Positions 34,711 to 44,320 of a stretch of 64,000 nt of DNA are shown piece after piece. Position 1 is the stretch's first letter; every line of letters begins with the position of its first letter. The DNA lies in assembly GCA_965215145.1 (NCBI GenBank), contig OZ244038.1, positions 930,001-994,000 of the forward strand, read 5' to 3'. The notes under the pieces were generated by a model. The model saw only the letters and a program-made list of their open reading frames with translations. It was not told the origin of the DNA and did no database searches. The stretch is from G965215145 sp965215145. GTDB taxonomy: Bacteria; Bacteroidota; Rhodothermia; Rhodothermales; JANQRZ01. The translations under genes were made by a program, and so were the position numbers.

Positions 34711-36453
34711 ATGCCTGAACCCCTCAACGTCTTTGAGCACCAGCGCTTCCGGCTCCGCACACCGGAGGGGGAGCGCGTCGAGCGCTCGTTCCGCGAGCTC
34801 CTCACCGAAGGGGACGCGGCTTACGCCCTCGATTACGCGCAGCCGTTCTACGACGTCGCCGCGCTGAACCTCCTCGCCTTCCTGACCCAGCTCGCCTTCG
34901 AGCCGGAGACGCCCGCTGCGCTGGCCGAGCGGGTGGCCCGGCCGATGACGGAGGCCGAGTTCGAGGAGGGGGTGGCCCCGCTCCGCGCCCGCTGCTCCCT
35001 CACTGGCTCCGGCCCCCGGTTCATGCAGGGGCCGGAGCCGGAGGAGCCGAAGAAGGCCGAGTCCCTCGACGTGGCCGTCCCCATCGCCCCGAAGGGCGAC
35101 CGCCAGTTCCTCCACCGCGCCGATGCCGACTGGGCCGTGCCGCCCGAGCAGGCCGGCCTCTTCCTCTTCGCCCGGAACACGTTCTACGAGGGCACCGGCG
35201 GGCGTGGCTACCAGAAGGGCACCAACGGCGACACCCCCGTCCGCGCCCTCGTCACGGTCCCGGCCGAGAACGAAACGATCTGGCTCCGAAAGAGCCTCTG
35301 GCTCAACGTGCTCGCGCGCGAGCAGCAGCGGACCTATTCCGGCGACTACGCCGACCGTGATGCGCTCCGCCCCGGCGACTACGACGGCCTCTTCTGGGCC
35401 GACCCGCCCGCGGACGACGTCCCCGTCGGCGGCATCACGCTCCGGGCCGGGCTCGGGTGGATGACGGCCTACCACTGGCTGTGGTTCGAAGAAGGGGAGG
35501 GGGTCTGCCCCCTCACGGGCGAGCGCGCCGCCGGCCTCGTCGCCCGCACAGCGACGAAGCGGAGCACGGGCGTCGCCTACGGCACGAAGGGCGACCTCGA
35601 AGGGGGCACCCGTGCCGACCGCCTCTTCCGCCACCCGAACGTGCCCACGGAGAAGCTCCGGAAGAAGGGCGAGGTCGTCGGGGAGCGGCCATTCCTCGTG
35701 GACCGGACGAAGGGGCTTGTGGACGCCGTCGGCGCCGCCTTCTTCGGCGGGCTGACGGACGAGACGGCGGCGCCCTACACGCTCGCCCCCGTCGTGGCCC
35801 AGCTCAACGCCCCGGCCGTCGGCCGCCTCGGCCTCTCGACGCGGCTGCTCGTCTTCGGCTTCCACATGCTGACGAAGCATAAGAGCGTCCACGGTGGCGT
35901 CGAGCAGGACACGTTCGCCTACGACCCCGTGGCCCCGGACGCGGCCGAGGCGCTGCGGGTGATGGACGCCGCAGCCAAGCTGATGAAGGAGGCCACCGCC
36001 TTCGCCTCCGACGCTGCCCGCGCACTCGGACAGGCCGTGCAGCGGACGGCCGGTGCCGGCGTCCGGGCGCAGGAGGACCCCGAGACGGGCCGGATCACGC
36101 TGAAGAAGCTGGAGTCGGTCCCGTCCGTGGACGACCCCTTCGGGCGCGACACGCTCGCTGCGTTCTGGCGTGCCGTCCAGCGCGCGCACCTCCCCGCCCA
36201 CGCCGCCGCCATCACGGAGACCGCCCGGCGCGGCCCCGACGCGCTCTCGGAGAGGCGCCAGGCGCTCCAGCGGGAGTGGGAGGACGCCGTCGCTCGCGAG
36301 GTGTGGCGGCAGTACGGCCCCGTCTTCGAGCACTACAGCACGCTCCCCCGCACCATGCCCTACGCCCACGCCGCTCAGCGCCTCCTCGGGGGCGCCCTGA
36401 AGAAGCTCCGCTCCACCGCGCCCGAGACGGCGCCCCAACCCGCCGACGCATGA
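34711..36453 (+). CDS. cse1: Cascade large subunit Cse1 (Cas8e/CasA)
   Basis: A 580-residue large subunit that reads the PAM and starts target unwinding. Family stretches are LLTEGDAAYALDYAQPFYDV, LNLLAFLTQLAF, LFLFARNTFYEGTGGRGYQKG and WLRKSLWLNVL. It starts 6 bp after cas3 and overlaps cse2 by an ATGA junction. Length is somewhat above the E. coli protein (502). Confidence 0.92.
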   Translation: MPEPLNVFEHQRFRLRTPEGERVERSFRELLTEGDAAYALDYAQPFYDVAALNLLAFLTQLAFEPETPAALAERVARPMTEAEFEEGVAPLRARCSLTGSGPRFMQGPEPEEPKKAESLDVAVPIAPKGDRQFLHRADADWAVPPEQAGLFLFARNTFYEGTGGRGYQKGTNGDTPVRALVTVPAENETIWLRKSLWLNVLAREQQRTYSGDYADRDALRPGDYDGLFWADPPADDVPVGGITLRAGLGWMTAYHWLWFEEGEGVCPLTGERAAGLVARTATKRSTGVAYGTKGDLEGGTRADRLFRHPNVPTEKLRKKGEVVGERPFLVDRTKGLVDAVGAAFFGGLTDETAAPYTLAPVVAQLNAPAVGRLGLSTRLLVFGFHMLTKHKSVHGGVEQDTFAYDPVAPDAAEALRVMDAAAKLMKEATAFASDAARALGQAVQRTAGAGVRAQEDPETGRITLKKLESVPSVDDPFGRDTLAAFWRAVQRAHLPAHAAAITETARRGPDALSERRQALQREWEDAVAREVWRQYGPVFEHYSTLPRTMPYAHAAQRLLGGALKKLRSTAPETAPQPADA

Positions 36454-37091
36454 CCGACCGCATCCCCTGGAGCGAGCTCGACGCCGAGCTCGCCCTCGTC
36501 CGCCACCTCGTCCACGTTCCGCCCTGGCTCCGCGACGACGACCGCGGCCTCCGCGCAGCCTTCCGCCGCTGGACCCCCGCCGACGAGGAGCCCAGCATCG
36601 AGATGCTCGCGGCGCTGTGGCCGCGCGTGCCCGCCGCCGGCTGGCGCGGCCTCGACCCGCCCGGCACGGAGCGGGCCGTCCGCCACGCCGCCCTCGTCCT
36701 CCACCTCCTCGCCCTCGGTCTCGGCCCCGACGAGCAGGGGCAGCCGGCGACGAACCTCGGCCGGGCCGCGCAGGCGGCCGGCGTCGCCGAGGGGCGGTTC
36801 GCCCGGCTCATGAACACGCCCGCGCCGGCCCGGCTCGAAGCCCTCGGGCGGCTCTTCCGGCGCTTCCGTGCGCAGCGCGTCTACCTCCGCCTCGCCGCGC
36901 CGCGGCCCGAGGACGGCGAGGACGACCGCCGCAGCACGCGCGCCACGCTCCGCGACACCCGCCGAGACGACCTCGCCGCGTTCCTCGCCTTCCTCTTCAC
37001 CGACGACCCCAGGCCGGCCGTCTCCCGATGGGCCGCCGGCTACTACCGCACCGAGCAGGAGGCGCCCGCCTCCGAGCCGGCCTCCTCCTGA
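36450..37091 (+). CDS. cse2: Cascade small subunit Cse2 (Cas11e/CasB)
   Basis: A 213-residue helical small subunit that forms the dimer along the crRNA-target duplex. Cse2-like motifs are LAALWPRVPAAGWRGLD, LVLHLLALGL, EGRFARLMNTPAPARLEALG and LFRRFRAQRVYL. ATG at 36450 overlaps the cse1 stop codon, a classic coupled junction, and this settles the start over longer open frames upstream. Confidence 0.9.
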   Translation: MTDRIPWSELDAELALVRHLVHVPPWLRDDDRGLRAAFRRWTPADEEPSIEMLAALWPRVPAAGWRGLDPPGTERAVRHAALVLHLLALGLGPDEQGQPATNLGRAAQAAGVAEGRFARLMNTPAPARLEALGRLFRRFRAQRVYLRLAAPRPEDGEDDRRSTRATLRDTRRDDLAAFLAFLFTDDPRPAVSRWAAGYYRTEQEAPASEPASS

Positions 37092-37108
37092 ACCCAACCC
37101 CGACCGCC

Positions 37109-38338
37109 ATGCTCGTCGAGCTCCACCTCCTCACCCCGCACGCCCCCTCCAACCTCAACCGCGACGACTTCGGCCGCCCCAAGACCGCCCACTTCGGCGG
37201 GACCGAGCGCGGGCGGATCTCCTCGCAGGCCCTCAAGCGCGCCATCCGCAAGTCTCCCTATGTCGCCGAGCGCCTCGGCGAGAAGATCTCGACGCGCTCG
37301 CTCCACATCCCGCTGCTCATCTACAACGACCTGAAGAACGACTACGAGGGGGACGACGACAAGCTCGAGCGCCTCGGCATTGTGTGCGAGGCCGTCGGCA
37401 ACGGGCTCGGGAAGACGGAGCAGGCGGACGGCGACGAGAGCGGATTCGAGCTCAAGAACAAGCAGATCGTCTTCCTCACCTCCGACGAGATCGACCGCCT
37501 GAAGGAGTTCGTCCGCGAGATCGTCGAGTCGGACCAGAAGCTGGTCAAGAAGGCGTCGAAGAAGAGCGACGCACTCGACGTAGCCAGCATCGGCAAGATC
37601 GTGGCGGAGAGGACCGGCATCAACGAGAGACCGAGCGACGGCGTGGACGTCGCCCTCTTCGGGCGGATGACGACGGACGAGGCCAACGCCTTCGCCGCCG
37701 TGGACGCCTCGATGCAGGTGGCCCACCCCATCGCCACGCACACGACCGTGACGGAGACCGACTACTTCACGGCCGTAGACGACTGGAAGCAGGACACGGC
37801 GGAGCGCGGGAGCGGCCACATCGGCGAGCTCGACTTCAACAGCGCTGTCTACTACAAGTACTTCTCCTGCGACCTCGACCTCCTGACGGCGAACCTCGGT
37901 CGCGACCGAGAGGCCGCGCTCGAGGCGCTTGAGGTCGTCTTCGACGCGGCCTGCCGGGTGACGCCGACCGGGAAGCAGAACTCATTCGCGAGCCACAGCC
38001 CCGCCGAGGCCGCCCTCCTCGTCCTCCGCGAGCGGAAGACGCCGTGCTCGCTCGCCGCCGCCTTCGAGCGGCCCGTCTCGGCTTCGGAGGAGGGGTACAC
38101 GGAGCGGAGCCTCCGCCGGATGGTCGAGCGCTACTGCCGCCTCGCGGTGAGGTACGAGCTCGACGACGCCGCGGCCCTCTTCACCGTCGAGGACTTCGCG
38201 CCCATCTTGGGCGGCGACGGCCTCCAGACGTGTGCCGACGGGATCGAGCGGGCCGAGAAGCTCTCCGACCTCTGGGCCTTCCTCCGCAGCCACACCGAGG
38301 CGGGTGCCTCGGGCCAGCCCGCCGTCGCCACCGCCTGA
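37109..38338 (+). CDS. cas7: Cascade backbone Cas7e (Cse4/CasC)
   Basis: A 409-residue RAMP protein; six copies normally coat the crRNA. It begins MLVELHLLTPHAPSNLNRDD, then GRPKTAHFGGTERGRISSQ and ALKRAIRKSPY, the conserved Cas7e start. Downstream stretches include DVALFGRMTTD, SMQVAHPIATHTTVTETDYF, IGELDFNSAVYYKYFSCDLD and TPTGKQNSFASHSPAEAALL. It contains a charged helical insertion at about 95-165 that makes it longer than E. coli CasC (363). Confidence 0.95.
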   Translation: MLVELHLLTPHAPSNLNRDDFGRPKTAHFGGTERGRISSQALKRAIRKSPYVAERLGEKISTRSLHIPLLIYNDLKNDYEGDDDKLERLGIVCEAVGNGLGKTEQADGDESGFELKNKQIVFLTSDEIDRLKEFVREIVESDQKLVKKASKKSDALDVASIGKIVAERTGINERPSDGVDVALFGRMTTDEANAFAAVDASMQVAHPIATHTTVTETDYFTAVDDWKQDTAERGSGHIGELDFNSAVYYKYFSCDLDLLTANLGRDREAALEALEVVFDAACRVTPTGKQNSFASHSPAEAALLVLRERKTPCSLAAAFERPVSASEEGYTERSLRRMVERYCRLAVRYELDDAAALFTVEDFAPILGGDGLQTCADGIERAEKLSDLWAFLRSHTEAGASGQPAVATA

Positions 38339-38342
38339 CGCC

Positions 38343-39092
38343 ATGCCCGGATTCCTCCTCCACCTCGTCGGGCCGATGCAGAGCTGGGCCGACACCGGCT
38401 TCGGCCAGCTCCGCGAGGCCGGTGAGTTCCCCAGCCGTGCCGCCGTCCTCGGCATCGTCGCCGCCGCCCTCGGCGTGCCCCGCGCCGATCCCCGGCTGCT
38501 CGACCTCCACGCGGCCCTGCGCGTCCATGCCGCGACGGTCCGGCCGGGTCGCGTCCTCCGGGACTTCCACACGGTCGAGACCCGCGAGGGCCGCCCCCGC
38601 ACGCTCACCTCCCGCGACTACCACCACGACGCCCACTTCGTCGCGCTCGTCGAGGGCGACGACGCCGGGCTCATCGCCGAGGCCGAGGCGGCGCTGCGGC
38701 GGCCCGTCTTCGGGACGTTCCTCGGCCGGCGCTCCTGCCCTCCGGCCGAGCCGCTCCTGCCCGTCCCCGTGACGGGGGACCCGTTCGAGGCGCTTTGCGA
38801 CGCCACCCTTGCCACCGCCGAGGCGCTGCCCTGTCAGCCCTCGCGCTGGAGCGGCCGGTGGGGCCGCTCGTCCGACATGCTGACGGTGTGGCTCGACGGG
38901 CACTACGCGAGCGACGAGGTGCCGACGGCGTTCGTAGGACCCGACACGTCGGTCTCCTATGGCAGTCGCCGCGCGCGCCTCGTCGGTCCCCGGCGGGCCT
39001 ACGCCGCCACTCCCTTCACCCGCCTCCGCTTACCCCGCTCGGAGCCGGCGGGGGAGGACCCACACCAGACCTTCTTCGATGCTGCACCTTAG
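38343..39092 (+). CDS. cas5: Cascade Cas5e (CasD)
   Basis: A 249-residue RAMP protein that holds the crRNA 5' handle. Motifs are FLLHLVGPMQSWADTGFG, REAGEFPSRAAVLGIVAAAL, the RDFHTVE and LTSRDYHHDAHFVALVEG segments and FGTFLGRRSCPPAEPL. It starts 4 bp after cas7 and overlaps cas6 by 14 bp. Confidence 0.93.
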   Translation: MPGFLLHLVGPMQSWADTGFGQLREAGEFPSRAAVLGIVAAALGVPRADPRLLDLHAALRVHAATVRPGRVLRDFHTVETREGRPRTLTSRDYHHDAHFVALVEGDDAGLIAEAEAALRRPVFGTFLGRRSCPPAEPLLPVPVTGDPFEALCDATLATAEALPCQPSRWSGRWGRSSDMLTVWLDGHYASDEVPTAFVGPDTSVSYGSRRARLVGPRRAYAATPFTRLRLPRSEPAGEDPHQTFFDAAP

Positions 39093-39771
39093 CCTCCTCC
39101 GCCTACCCCGACGTCACCGCCGCTGGCGCCACCTCGACCCGTACCAAGCCCACCAGCTCGCTTGGCAGGCGTTTCCCGGTGTGCCCCGCGGCGAGCGCCC
39201 GTTCCTCTTCAGCCTCGACGAGCGGGGGCCGCACCACAGCCTCCTCGTCCAGAGCACCCGCCCGCCGGACTGGGCCTTCCTCGACGGCGATGCCGACGTT
39301 CAGACGAAGGCGTTCGACCCGCACCAGATCCCTGCGGGCGAGCCGCTCCGGTTCTTCCTCCGGGCGAATCCGACCGTGGACCGGCGAGGCTTCGGCGACG
39401 GGAAAACGCGGCGGGTCGCCGTCGGTACGAACCCGGACCTCGCCTTCCGGCAGATGGGCCGCCCCGAGGACGCCCCCCGGACGCCCGCCGCGCGCGCCGA
39501 GTGGAGGGAGAGGGAGCTCCGGACGTGGATGCAGCGACAGGGCGAGCGTGGGGGGTTCGACGTCACCACCTGCGCGCCCGGCCCCATCGTGGGCCGCCGC
39601 GTGCAGCGCACGGAGGGGGGACGGCCCAAGGGCCGCCCGATGAAGTTCCACGAGGTGGAGTTCACCGGGACGCTGGAGGTGAGGGATCCAGAGGCGTTCG
39701 TGCGGTCCTATTCGGAGGGCGTAGGCAGGGGTCGTGCGTTCGGGTACGGCTTGCTGATGGTGCGCCCGTAG
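39079..39771 (+). CDS. cas6: CRISPR RNA endoribonuclease Cas6e (Cse3/CasE)
   Basis: A 230-residue nuclease that cuts the pre-crRNA at the repeat hairpin and stays bound to the 3' end. Family features are DPYQAHQLAWQAFPG with the conserved His, PFLFSLDERGPHHSLLVQST, and the C-terminal Gly-rich loop GVGRGRAFGYGLLMV. ATG at 39079 overlaps the end of cas5. It is the last gene before the array. Confidence 0.94.
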   Translation: MLHLSLLRLPRRHRRWRHLDPYQAHQLAWQAFPGVPRGERPFLFSLDERGPHHSLLVQSTRPPDWAFLDGDADVQTKAFDPHQIPAGEPLRFFLRANPTVDRRGFGDGKTRRVAVGTNPDLAFRQMGRPEDAPRTPAARAEWRERELRTWMQRQGERGGFDVTTCAPGPIVGRRVQRTEGGRPKGRPMKFHEVEFTGTLEVRDPEAFVRSYSEGVGRGRAFGYGLLMVRP

Positions 39772-39858
39772 TCAGAGGCCGCTTCGGCTCTTCGCAGTAC
39801 CAACTCGAATTACCTGCTCTTTGACCGTTTGTATGCTCCTTGGTGCGTATTCTTTAGT
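39772..39858 (+). promoter_or_regulatory. CRISPR leader
   Basis: An 87-bp segment between the cas6 stop and the first repeat, visibly richer in A/T than its surroundings (for example TTTGTATGCTCCTTGG and GTATTCTTTAGT). The repeats at the opposite end are degenerate and the repeat orientation gives crRNAs on the plus strand, so this is the leader side. It should hold the array promoter and the spacer-acquisition signals. Confidence 0.65.
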
Positions 39859-41725
39859 CTCCTCCCCGCGCAGGCGGGGATGACCCGCACTAGACCAACC
39901 CGAAACCGCTTGCTCCATACTCCTCCCCGCGCAGGCGGGGATGACCCCCTCTCGCACCTCTCTACTGAGATGGGCCTGAGCTCCTCCCCGCGCAGGCGGG
40001 GATGACCCTGCGGACTGGAACCGCTCGACGAAAGTTTCCGCCTCCTCCCCGCGCAGGCGGGGATGACCCCCCCATGCCCCGCATCCCCGAGCCCCCCCGC
40101 GCCTCCTCCCCGCGCAGGCGGGGATGACCCCCGGGTCGCTCATTCGTCCGTCACGAGGCATTGCTCCTCCCCGCGCAGGCGGGGATGACCCGCCCAGCGT
40201 CGGCCTGCAACCGCTGGTTCTACGCTCCTCCCCGCGCAGGCGGGGATGACCCCATCAGGCCGAGGGCGCGGCGCTGGTCGGCGTCCTCCTCCCCGCGCAG
40301 GCGGGGATGACCCCGAATACAACCGCCTCCGCGCCGACGCGGAGGACTCCTCCCCGCGCAGGCGGGGATGACCCCTACAGCCGCGGCGACCTCACGCAGC
40401 CGCTCGTCTCCTCCCCGCGCAGGCGGGGATGACCCGCCTGAACCCCCACCCCCACTCCTATGGCCGACCTCCTCCCCGCGCAGGCGGGGATGACCCCGGT
40501 CCCGCATACGCGAAAAACCGCTACGACGCCTCCTCCCCGCGCAGGCGGGGATGACCCCGAACGAGATCGGCCCGGTGCCGTTGAGGTCGTCTCCTCCCCG
40601 CGCAGGCGGGGATGACCCCTCGCCGTCCGACAGCCACGCCGGGATGCTGTCCTCCTCCCCGCGCAGGCAGGGATGACCCCGTATACCGCTGCCCCAGGCG
40701 GTGGGGCCGACGCTCCTCCCCGCGCAGGCGGGGATGACCCCGGATCGAACATGGCCGCAATGTCCTCGCCGCGGCTCCTCCCCGCGCAGGCGGGGATGAC
40801 CCCGCGGCGCAGAATGGCCGATTTCGGCCCCCTCGCTCCTCCCCGCGCAGGCGGGGATGACCCTGCTCCACCCTCAGTTATCGGTCAGCCTACGAGCTCC
40901 TCCCCGCGCAGGCGGGGATGACCCTCGCTGTCGCGGGCCGTCTGAACTACGCACTCCCTCCTCCCCGCGCAGGCGGGGATGACCCCGGGGCCCAGACGCC
41001 GTTCGTGTGGCCCATTGACTCCTCCCCGCGCAGGCGGGGATGACCCCGGCCACTTCGACGCCGCGGCTGCGCTGCTGCCCTCCTCCCCGCGCAGGCGGGG
41101 ATGACCCCCACGTCGGCCAGTCCCCACCGCCGTTGGCGAGCTCCTCCCCGCGCAGGCGGGGATGACCCGCCAAACTCACGATCGAGTTGGCGGAACAGGT
41201 CCTCCTCCCCGCGCAGGCGGGGATGACCCCCCCTGCTAGGTTCCAAGCGTCCATAGCACCGGCTCCTCCCCGCGCAGGCGGGGATGACCCCGCCGCCCTC
41301 GACACCCTCCTCAGGTTGCTCCCCTCCTCCCCGCGCAGGCGGGGATGACCCGCGGCCGTCTCGAAGACGATCCGCCAGGGCATCCTCCTCCCCGCGCAGG
41401 CGGGGATGACCCCCTCTGATTGAGCGGAACTGCCACCCTTGGTCTCTCCTCCCCGCGCAGGCGGGGATGACCCGCGGTATTCCCTCCGCCGCGACGGCCC
41501 CAGCTTCTCCTCCTCGCGCAGGCGGGGATGACCCTCACAAGGCGGGGTTCCCGAGCCTCGTTTTCATCTCCTCCCCGCGCAGGCGGGGATGACCCCTCGT
41601 CGGCGCGCTGCATCTCGCCGCCGGTGCCCTCCTCCCCGCGCAGGCGGGGATGACCCGTAAACCCACTACCCCCCTACCCCCCTACCCCCCTACGTTGCTC
41701 CTCCCCGCGCAGGCGGGGATGAACC
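39859..41725 (+). CRISPR. Type I-E CRISPR array, 31 repeats and 30 spacers
   Basis: 28-bp repeats begin CTCCTCCCCGCGCAGG and end CGGGGATGACCC. The CCCCGC/GCGGGG hairpin matches I-E repeats, and GATGACCC would supply the crRNA 5' handle. Spacing is 61 bp (33-nt spacers), with two exceptions: spacer 15 is 34 nt and spacer 30 is 41 nt and low-complexity. Variant repeats: number 14 (GCAGGCAGGG), number 28 (CTCCTCCTCGCGC) and the last one (GATGAACC), so the old end is on the right. Transcription is on the plus strand, in line with the cas genes. Confidence 0.98.
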
Positions 41726-41756
41726 TGAGCATCGTTTCCTAACGCTCCCGTTGGAT

Positions 41757-41786
41757 GGCTCCTCTCCGTCTATGAGTGGAGGAGCC
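41757..41786 (+). terminator. Hairpin after the CRISPR array
   Basis: GGCTCCTC and GAGGAGCC arms with a 14-base loop, 31 bases beyond the last repeat. It is placed to end the pre-crRNA transcript, although only a short T run (TTCA) follows. Confidence 0.45.
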
Positions 41787-41856
41787 TTCAGCAGCGCCGA
41801 GGGAGCAGTGGCCTTCGCCGAGCAGGTAGGAGGCCAATCCTACGGTGTCTGAACCG

Positions 41857-42315
41857 CTAGAGCCGGACGATGGCGTGGGTGACGACGCCGAACACCCGGA
41901 GGTCCTGCCCCTCACCCACGTAGACCGGCGCGTACGCCGCGTTCGCCGACTCCAGGAACGCCCGCCGACGCGGCCCCCGCCCCTCCAGGCGCAGCCGCTT
42001 CACGAGGTACTCCCCGTCCACCGCCGCCACGACGACGTCGCCGTCCTTCGGCTCCCGCGCCCGGTCCACCACCAAAAGGTCGCCCTCCCCGATCCGGACC
42101 CCCTCCATCGAGTCCCCCTCGACCTCGACGAAGAACGTCGCCGCCGCGTCGCGGACGAGGTGCTCGTTGAGGTCGAGCTTCCGGTCGACGAACGCCTCGG
42201 CCGGCGAGGCGAACCCGGCGGCGGGGCGGGGGCGCAGCAGCGGGAGGGCGAGCGAGGACGCCTCCGCGCAGGCGAGGAAGCGGGCAGCGCGGAGAGGGTA
42301 ACGGGCGGGCTCCAT
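41857..42315 (-). CDS. umuD: UmuD-type S24 autopeptidase, DNA polymerase V subunit
   Basis: A 152-residue LexA-fold protein. Self-cleavage site Ala33-Gly34 lies in PAAGFASPAEAFVDRKLDLN, catalytic Ser69 in EGDSMEG and Lys106 in YLVKRLRL; the spacing matches E. coli UmuD (Gly25, Ser60, Lys97). After RecA-stimulated cleavage it activates UmuC for translesion synthesis. ATG at 42315 is chosen over a longer open frame that enters the gap after umuC. It lies downstream of umuC, reversing the usual umuD-umuC order. Confidence 0.92.
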   Translation of the reverse strand: MEPARYPLRAARFLACAEASSLALPLLRPRPAAGFASPAEAFVDRKLDLNEHLVRDAAATFFVEVEGDSMEGVRIGEGDLLVVDRAREPKDGDVVVAAVDGEYLVKRLRLEGRGPRRRAFLESANAAYAPVYVGEGQDLRVFGVVTHAIVRL

Positions 42316-42429
42316 AGGAAGGCACGTGATGCAGGACGCGAGGGGGCGAAGGTAAGGTCGGGGAGAGCACGGGCGTCCTCCTTGTAGACACCGCCTCCCG
42401 AACCGGACGGACTCTCCCAAAGCGAGCGC

Positions 42430-43830
42430 TCAGCCGAACCGGACGCGCGGGAGCTCCCCCCACCTAGTCGTATAAGCCGGGCTCTTCGACTCGCGCCGCA
42501 TCGCCCACGCCTGCCCCGTCTCCGCCTCGGCCTCCTCCCCGCGCGTTCCACAGGCTGCGAAGAACGCCGCCGGACGCCCCCCACCGCCCCGACCGTACCG
42601 GGCGTTGACGCGGTCCACCGCCGCGAGCAGCGCGTCTGCCTGTGCCCCCTCCCGCGCCGCGGCGAAGAGCCGGCCCTGCTCCGGCCGCGCCCGCGTGACA
42701 TCGAGGACGACGACCCCGCACTTCCGGTACGGGTACGGCCGCCCCCGTCCGTCCCGCCCCTGCCACACCGTGTCCGTGAGCCTCCGGCACACCGCGAGCA
42801 CCTCCGGCGTCCGGTTCGTCGCGCCCGCGAGCTCGGCGGCCAGCGCGCCCGAGCGGTGGGGGCCGCGCGCGCCCTCGTGGCCCGTGTTCAGGAAGACCTG
42901 CACGGCCCGCGCGGCGAGCCCCTCACGGCGCAGCGTCTCGCAGGCGCGGGAGGCGTGCGTGGCGACGGCCTCCCGGACCTCGGCGAGCGCCGTCACGGGG
43001 CGGCCGAACGAGCGGCTCCGGACCATGCTCTTCCGTGGCGGGGGCGCCTCCTCCAGTGGGATGCACGAGAGGCCGCGGAGCTCCAGCACGGTACGGAGGC
43101 CGGTGACCCGGAGGTGCTGGCGGACCCACGCGTCCGGCCGGTCCCGGAGGTCCTTCGCCGTGGTCACCCCGAGCCCCAGGAGGCGGCGCCCGTAGGCGCG
43201 GCCGACCCCCCACACGTCGCCGACGGGCGTCGCGGCGAGGACGGCGTCGAGGGCGTGCGGGGGGAGGCCGTGGAGGGCGACGGCCGGCTCCTCCCCCCGC
43301 CTCGCGAGCCGCTTCGCGTGCACGCTCCCCACCTTCGCGAGCGTCTTCGTCGGGGCGACCGAGACGCGGACGGGGATCCCGGTCGCGCGGAGGACGGCGC
43401 GGCGGACCTCGCGGGCGAGCGCCGTGAGCTCGGCGTGGGCGCGGTGGGGGTCCGGTGGCGTGGGGAAGACGAGGAAGGCCTCGTCGATGGAGTAGACCTC
43501 GGCGCGGGGCGTGAAGCGCCGGAGCACGGCCATGACGCGGGCGCTCAGGTCAGCGTAGAGCGCGTAGTTCGAGCTGAAGACGACGGTGCCAACTGCCTCC
43601 AGCCGCTCGCGGACGCGGAAGTAGGGCGCGCCCATCTTCACGCCGAGGGCCTTGACCTCCTCGCTCCGGGCGACGACGCAGCCGTCGTTGTTGGAGAGGA
43701 CGGCGACGGGGCGGCCGTGGAGGTCGGGGCGGAAGAGGCGCTCACAGGCGCAGTAGAAGTTCTCGCCGTCGACGAGGGCGAAGAGGCGGCGGGGGGGACC
43801 TGCGGGTCGGCTGTAGAGGGCAGGAGGCAC
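42430..43830 (-). CDS. umuC: UmuC-type Y-family DNA polymerase
   Basis: A 466-residue catalytic subunit of polymerase V. Metal-binding motifs are Asp21 in ALVDGENFYCACERLF and SIDEAFLVF. Other UmuC features are VLSNNDGCVVARSEEVKALG, MGAPYF and FSSNYALYADLSARVM, then the helix-hairpin-helix region GVGRAYGRRLLGLG and a complete little-finger domain. The start codon is GTG at 43830. E. coli UmuC has 422 residues; the extra length is a C-terminal tail. A 114-bp gap separates it from umuD. Confidence 0.95.
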   Translation of the reverse strand: MPPALYSRPAGPPRRLFALVDGENFYCACERLFRPDLHGRPVAVLSNNDGCVVARSEEVKALGVKMGAPYFRVRERLEAVGTVVFSSNYALYADLSARVMAVLRRFTPRAEVYSIDEAFLVFPTPPDPHRAHAELTALAREVRRAVLRATGIPVRVSVAPTKTLAKVGSVHAKRLARRGEEPAVALHGLPPHALDAVLAATPVGDVWGVGRAYGRRLLGLGVTTAKDLRDRPDAWVRQHLRVTGLRTVLELRGLSCIPLEEAPPPRKSMVRSRSFGRPVTALAEVREAVATHASRACETLRREGLAARAVQVFLNTGHEGARGPHRSGALAAELAGATNRTPEVLAVCRRLTDTVWQGRDGRGRPYPYRKCGVVVLDVTRARPEQGRLFAAAREGAQADALLAAVDRVNARYGRGGGGRPAAFFAACGTRGEEAEAETGQAWAMRRESKSPAYTTRWGELPRVRFG

Positions 43831-43877
43831 GGGAGGCAGACGCGCTGAGGGGGAGGGGCGGCCGACGTAACGGCGGG

Positions 43878-43904
43878 GGGCGTGACAGGAGCCGTGTCAC
43901 GCCC
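43878..43904. promoter_or_regulatory. Perfect hairpin upstream of umuC
   Basis: GGGCGTGACA and TGTCACGCCC arms around GGAGCCG, 48 bp before the umuC start. It could be an operator in the umuC promoter. No consensus LexA box is recognisable. Confidence 0.4.
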
Positions 43905-44320
43905 TCATTCTGGGGACCGCAGAAGTCCGTCCGAGCGGATGAGTGCGAGCACTCCGTCTACTCTGGAACGGAAAGGGAGGCTGTGCAGCGGTGGCGCATG
44001 GCTCCCCCGTGGTTCATCGGCAACCACCGCGTACCGGGCGGGTGGTGCCACACGTCCTCCCCCTCTGTGCAGCCTCCGGCGCACTGCCTACTATAGCCGA
44101 GTATTCGCAGATAGGCCCCTCGAAAAGGCGTCGCGCCGGGGGAAGGGGCAGACGTATTTCCCGCTCTGATCGGGCGCCCGTTTCGAGGGTACCCCGGTTC
44201 GGATCAAAGGCGACACACCGGACGCCGTGCGTGCCCACCCACGACGGAGCCCTGCTTCCCCTCGGGAGGCGGGGCTCCGCGCTTCTACGGCCGGGGAGGT
44301 CCCGGCCCCGACGGTGCTCT
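43905..44320. other. Gene-free region between umuC and the DUF6166 module
   Basis: No convincing gene. Several short GC-rich inverted repeats are visible, for example GAGCCC...GGGGCTC near 44250 and GGCCGGGGAGGTCCCGGCC near 44290. A lower-GC patch around 44090-44125 (CTACTATAGCCGAGTATTCGCAG) may hold a promoter. Confidence 0.35.

Noticed and set aside
41510..41530. Separate degenerate second CRISPR array near the right end
   Set aside because: Repeat 28 has one substitution but keeps the 61-bp phase; it is part of the same array.
39772..41613. Minus-strand open frames rich in GHPRLRGEE and SSPPARGG across the array
   Set aside because: They are translations of CRISPR repeats and spacers; the period is exactly the 61-bp repeat unit.
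43882..44169. Small plus-strand gene upstream of the DUF6166 module
   Set aside because: Arginine/serine-rich, no ribosome-binding site, overlaps inverted repeats; no protein-like features.
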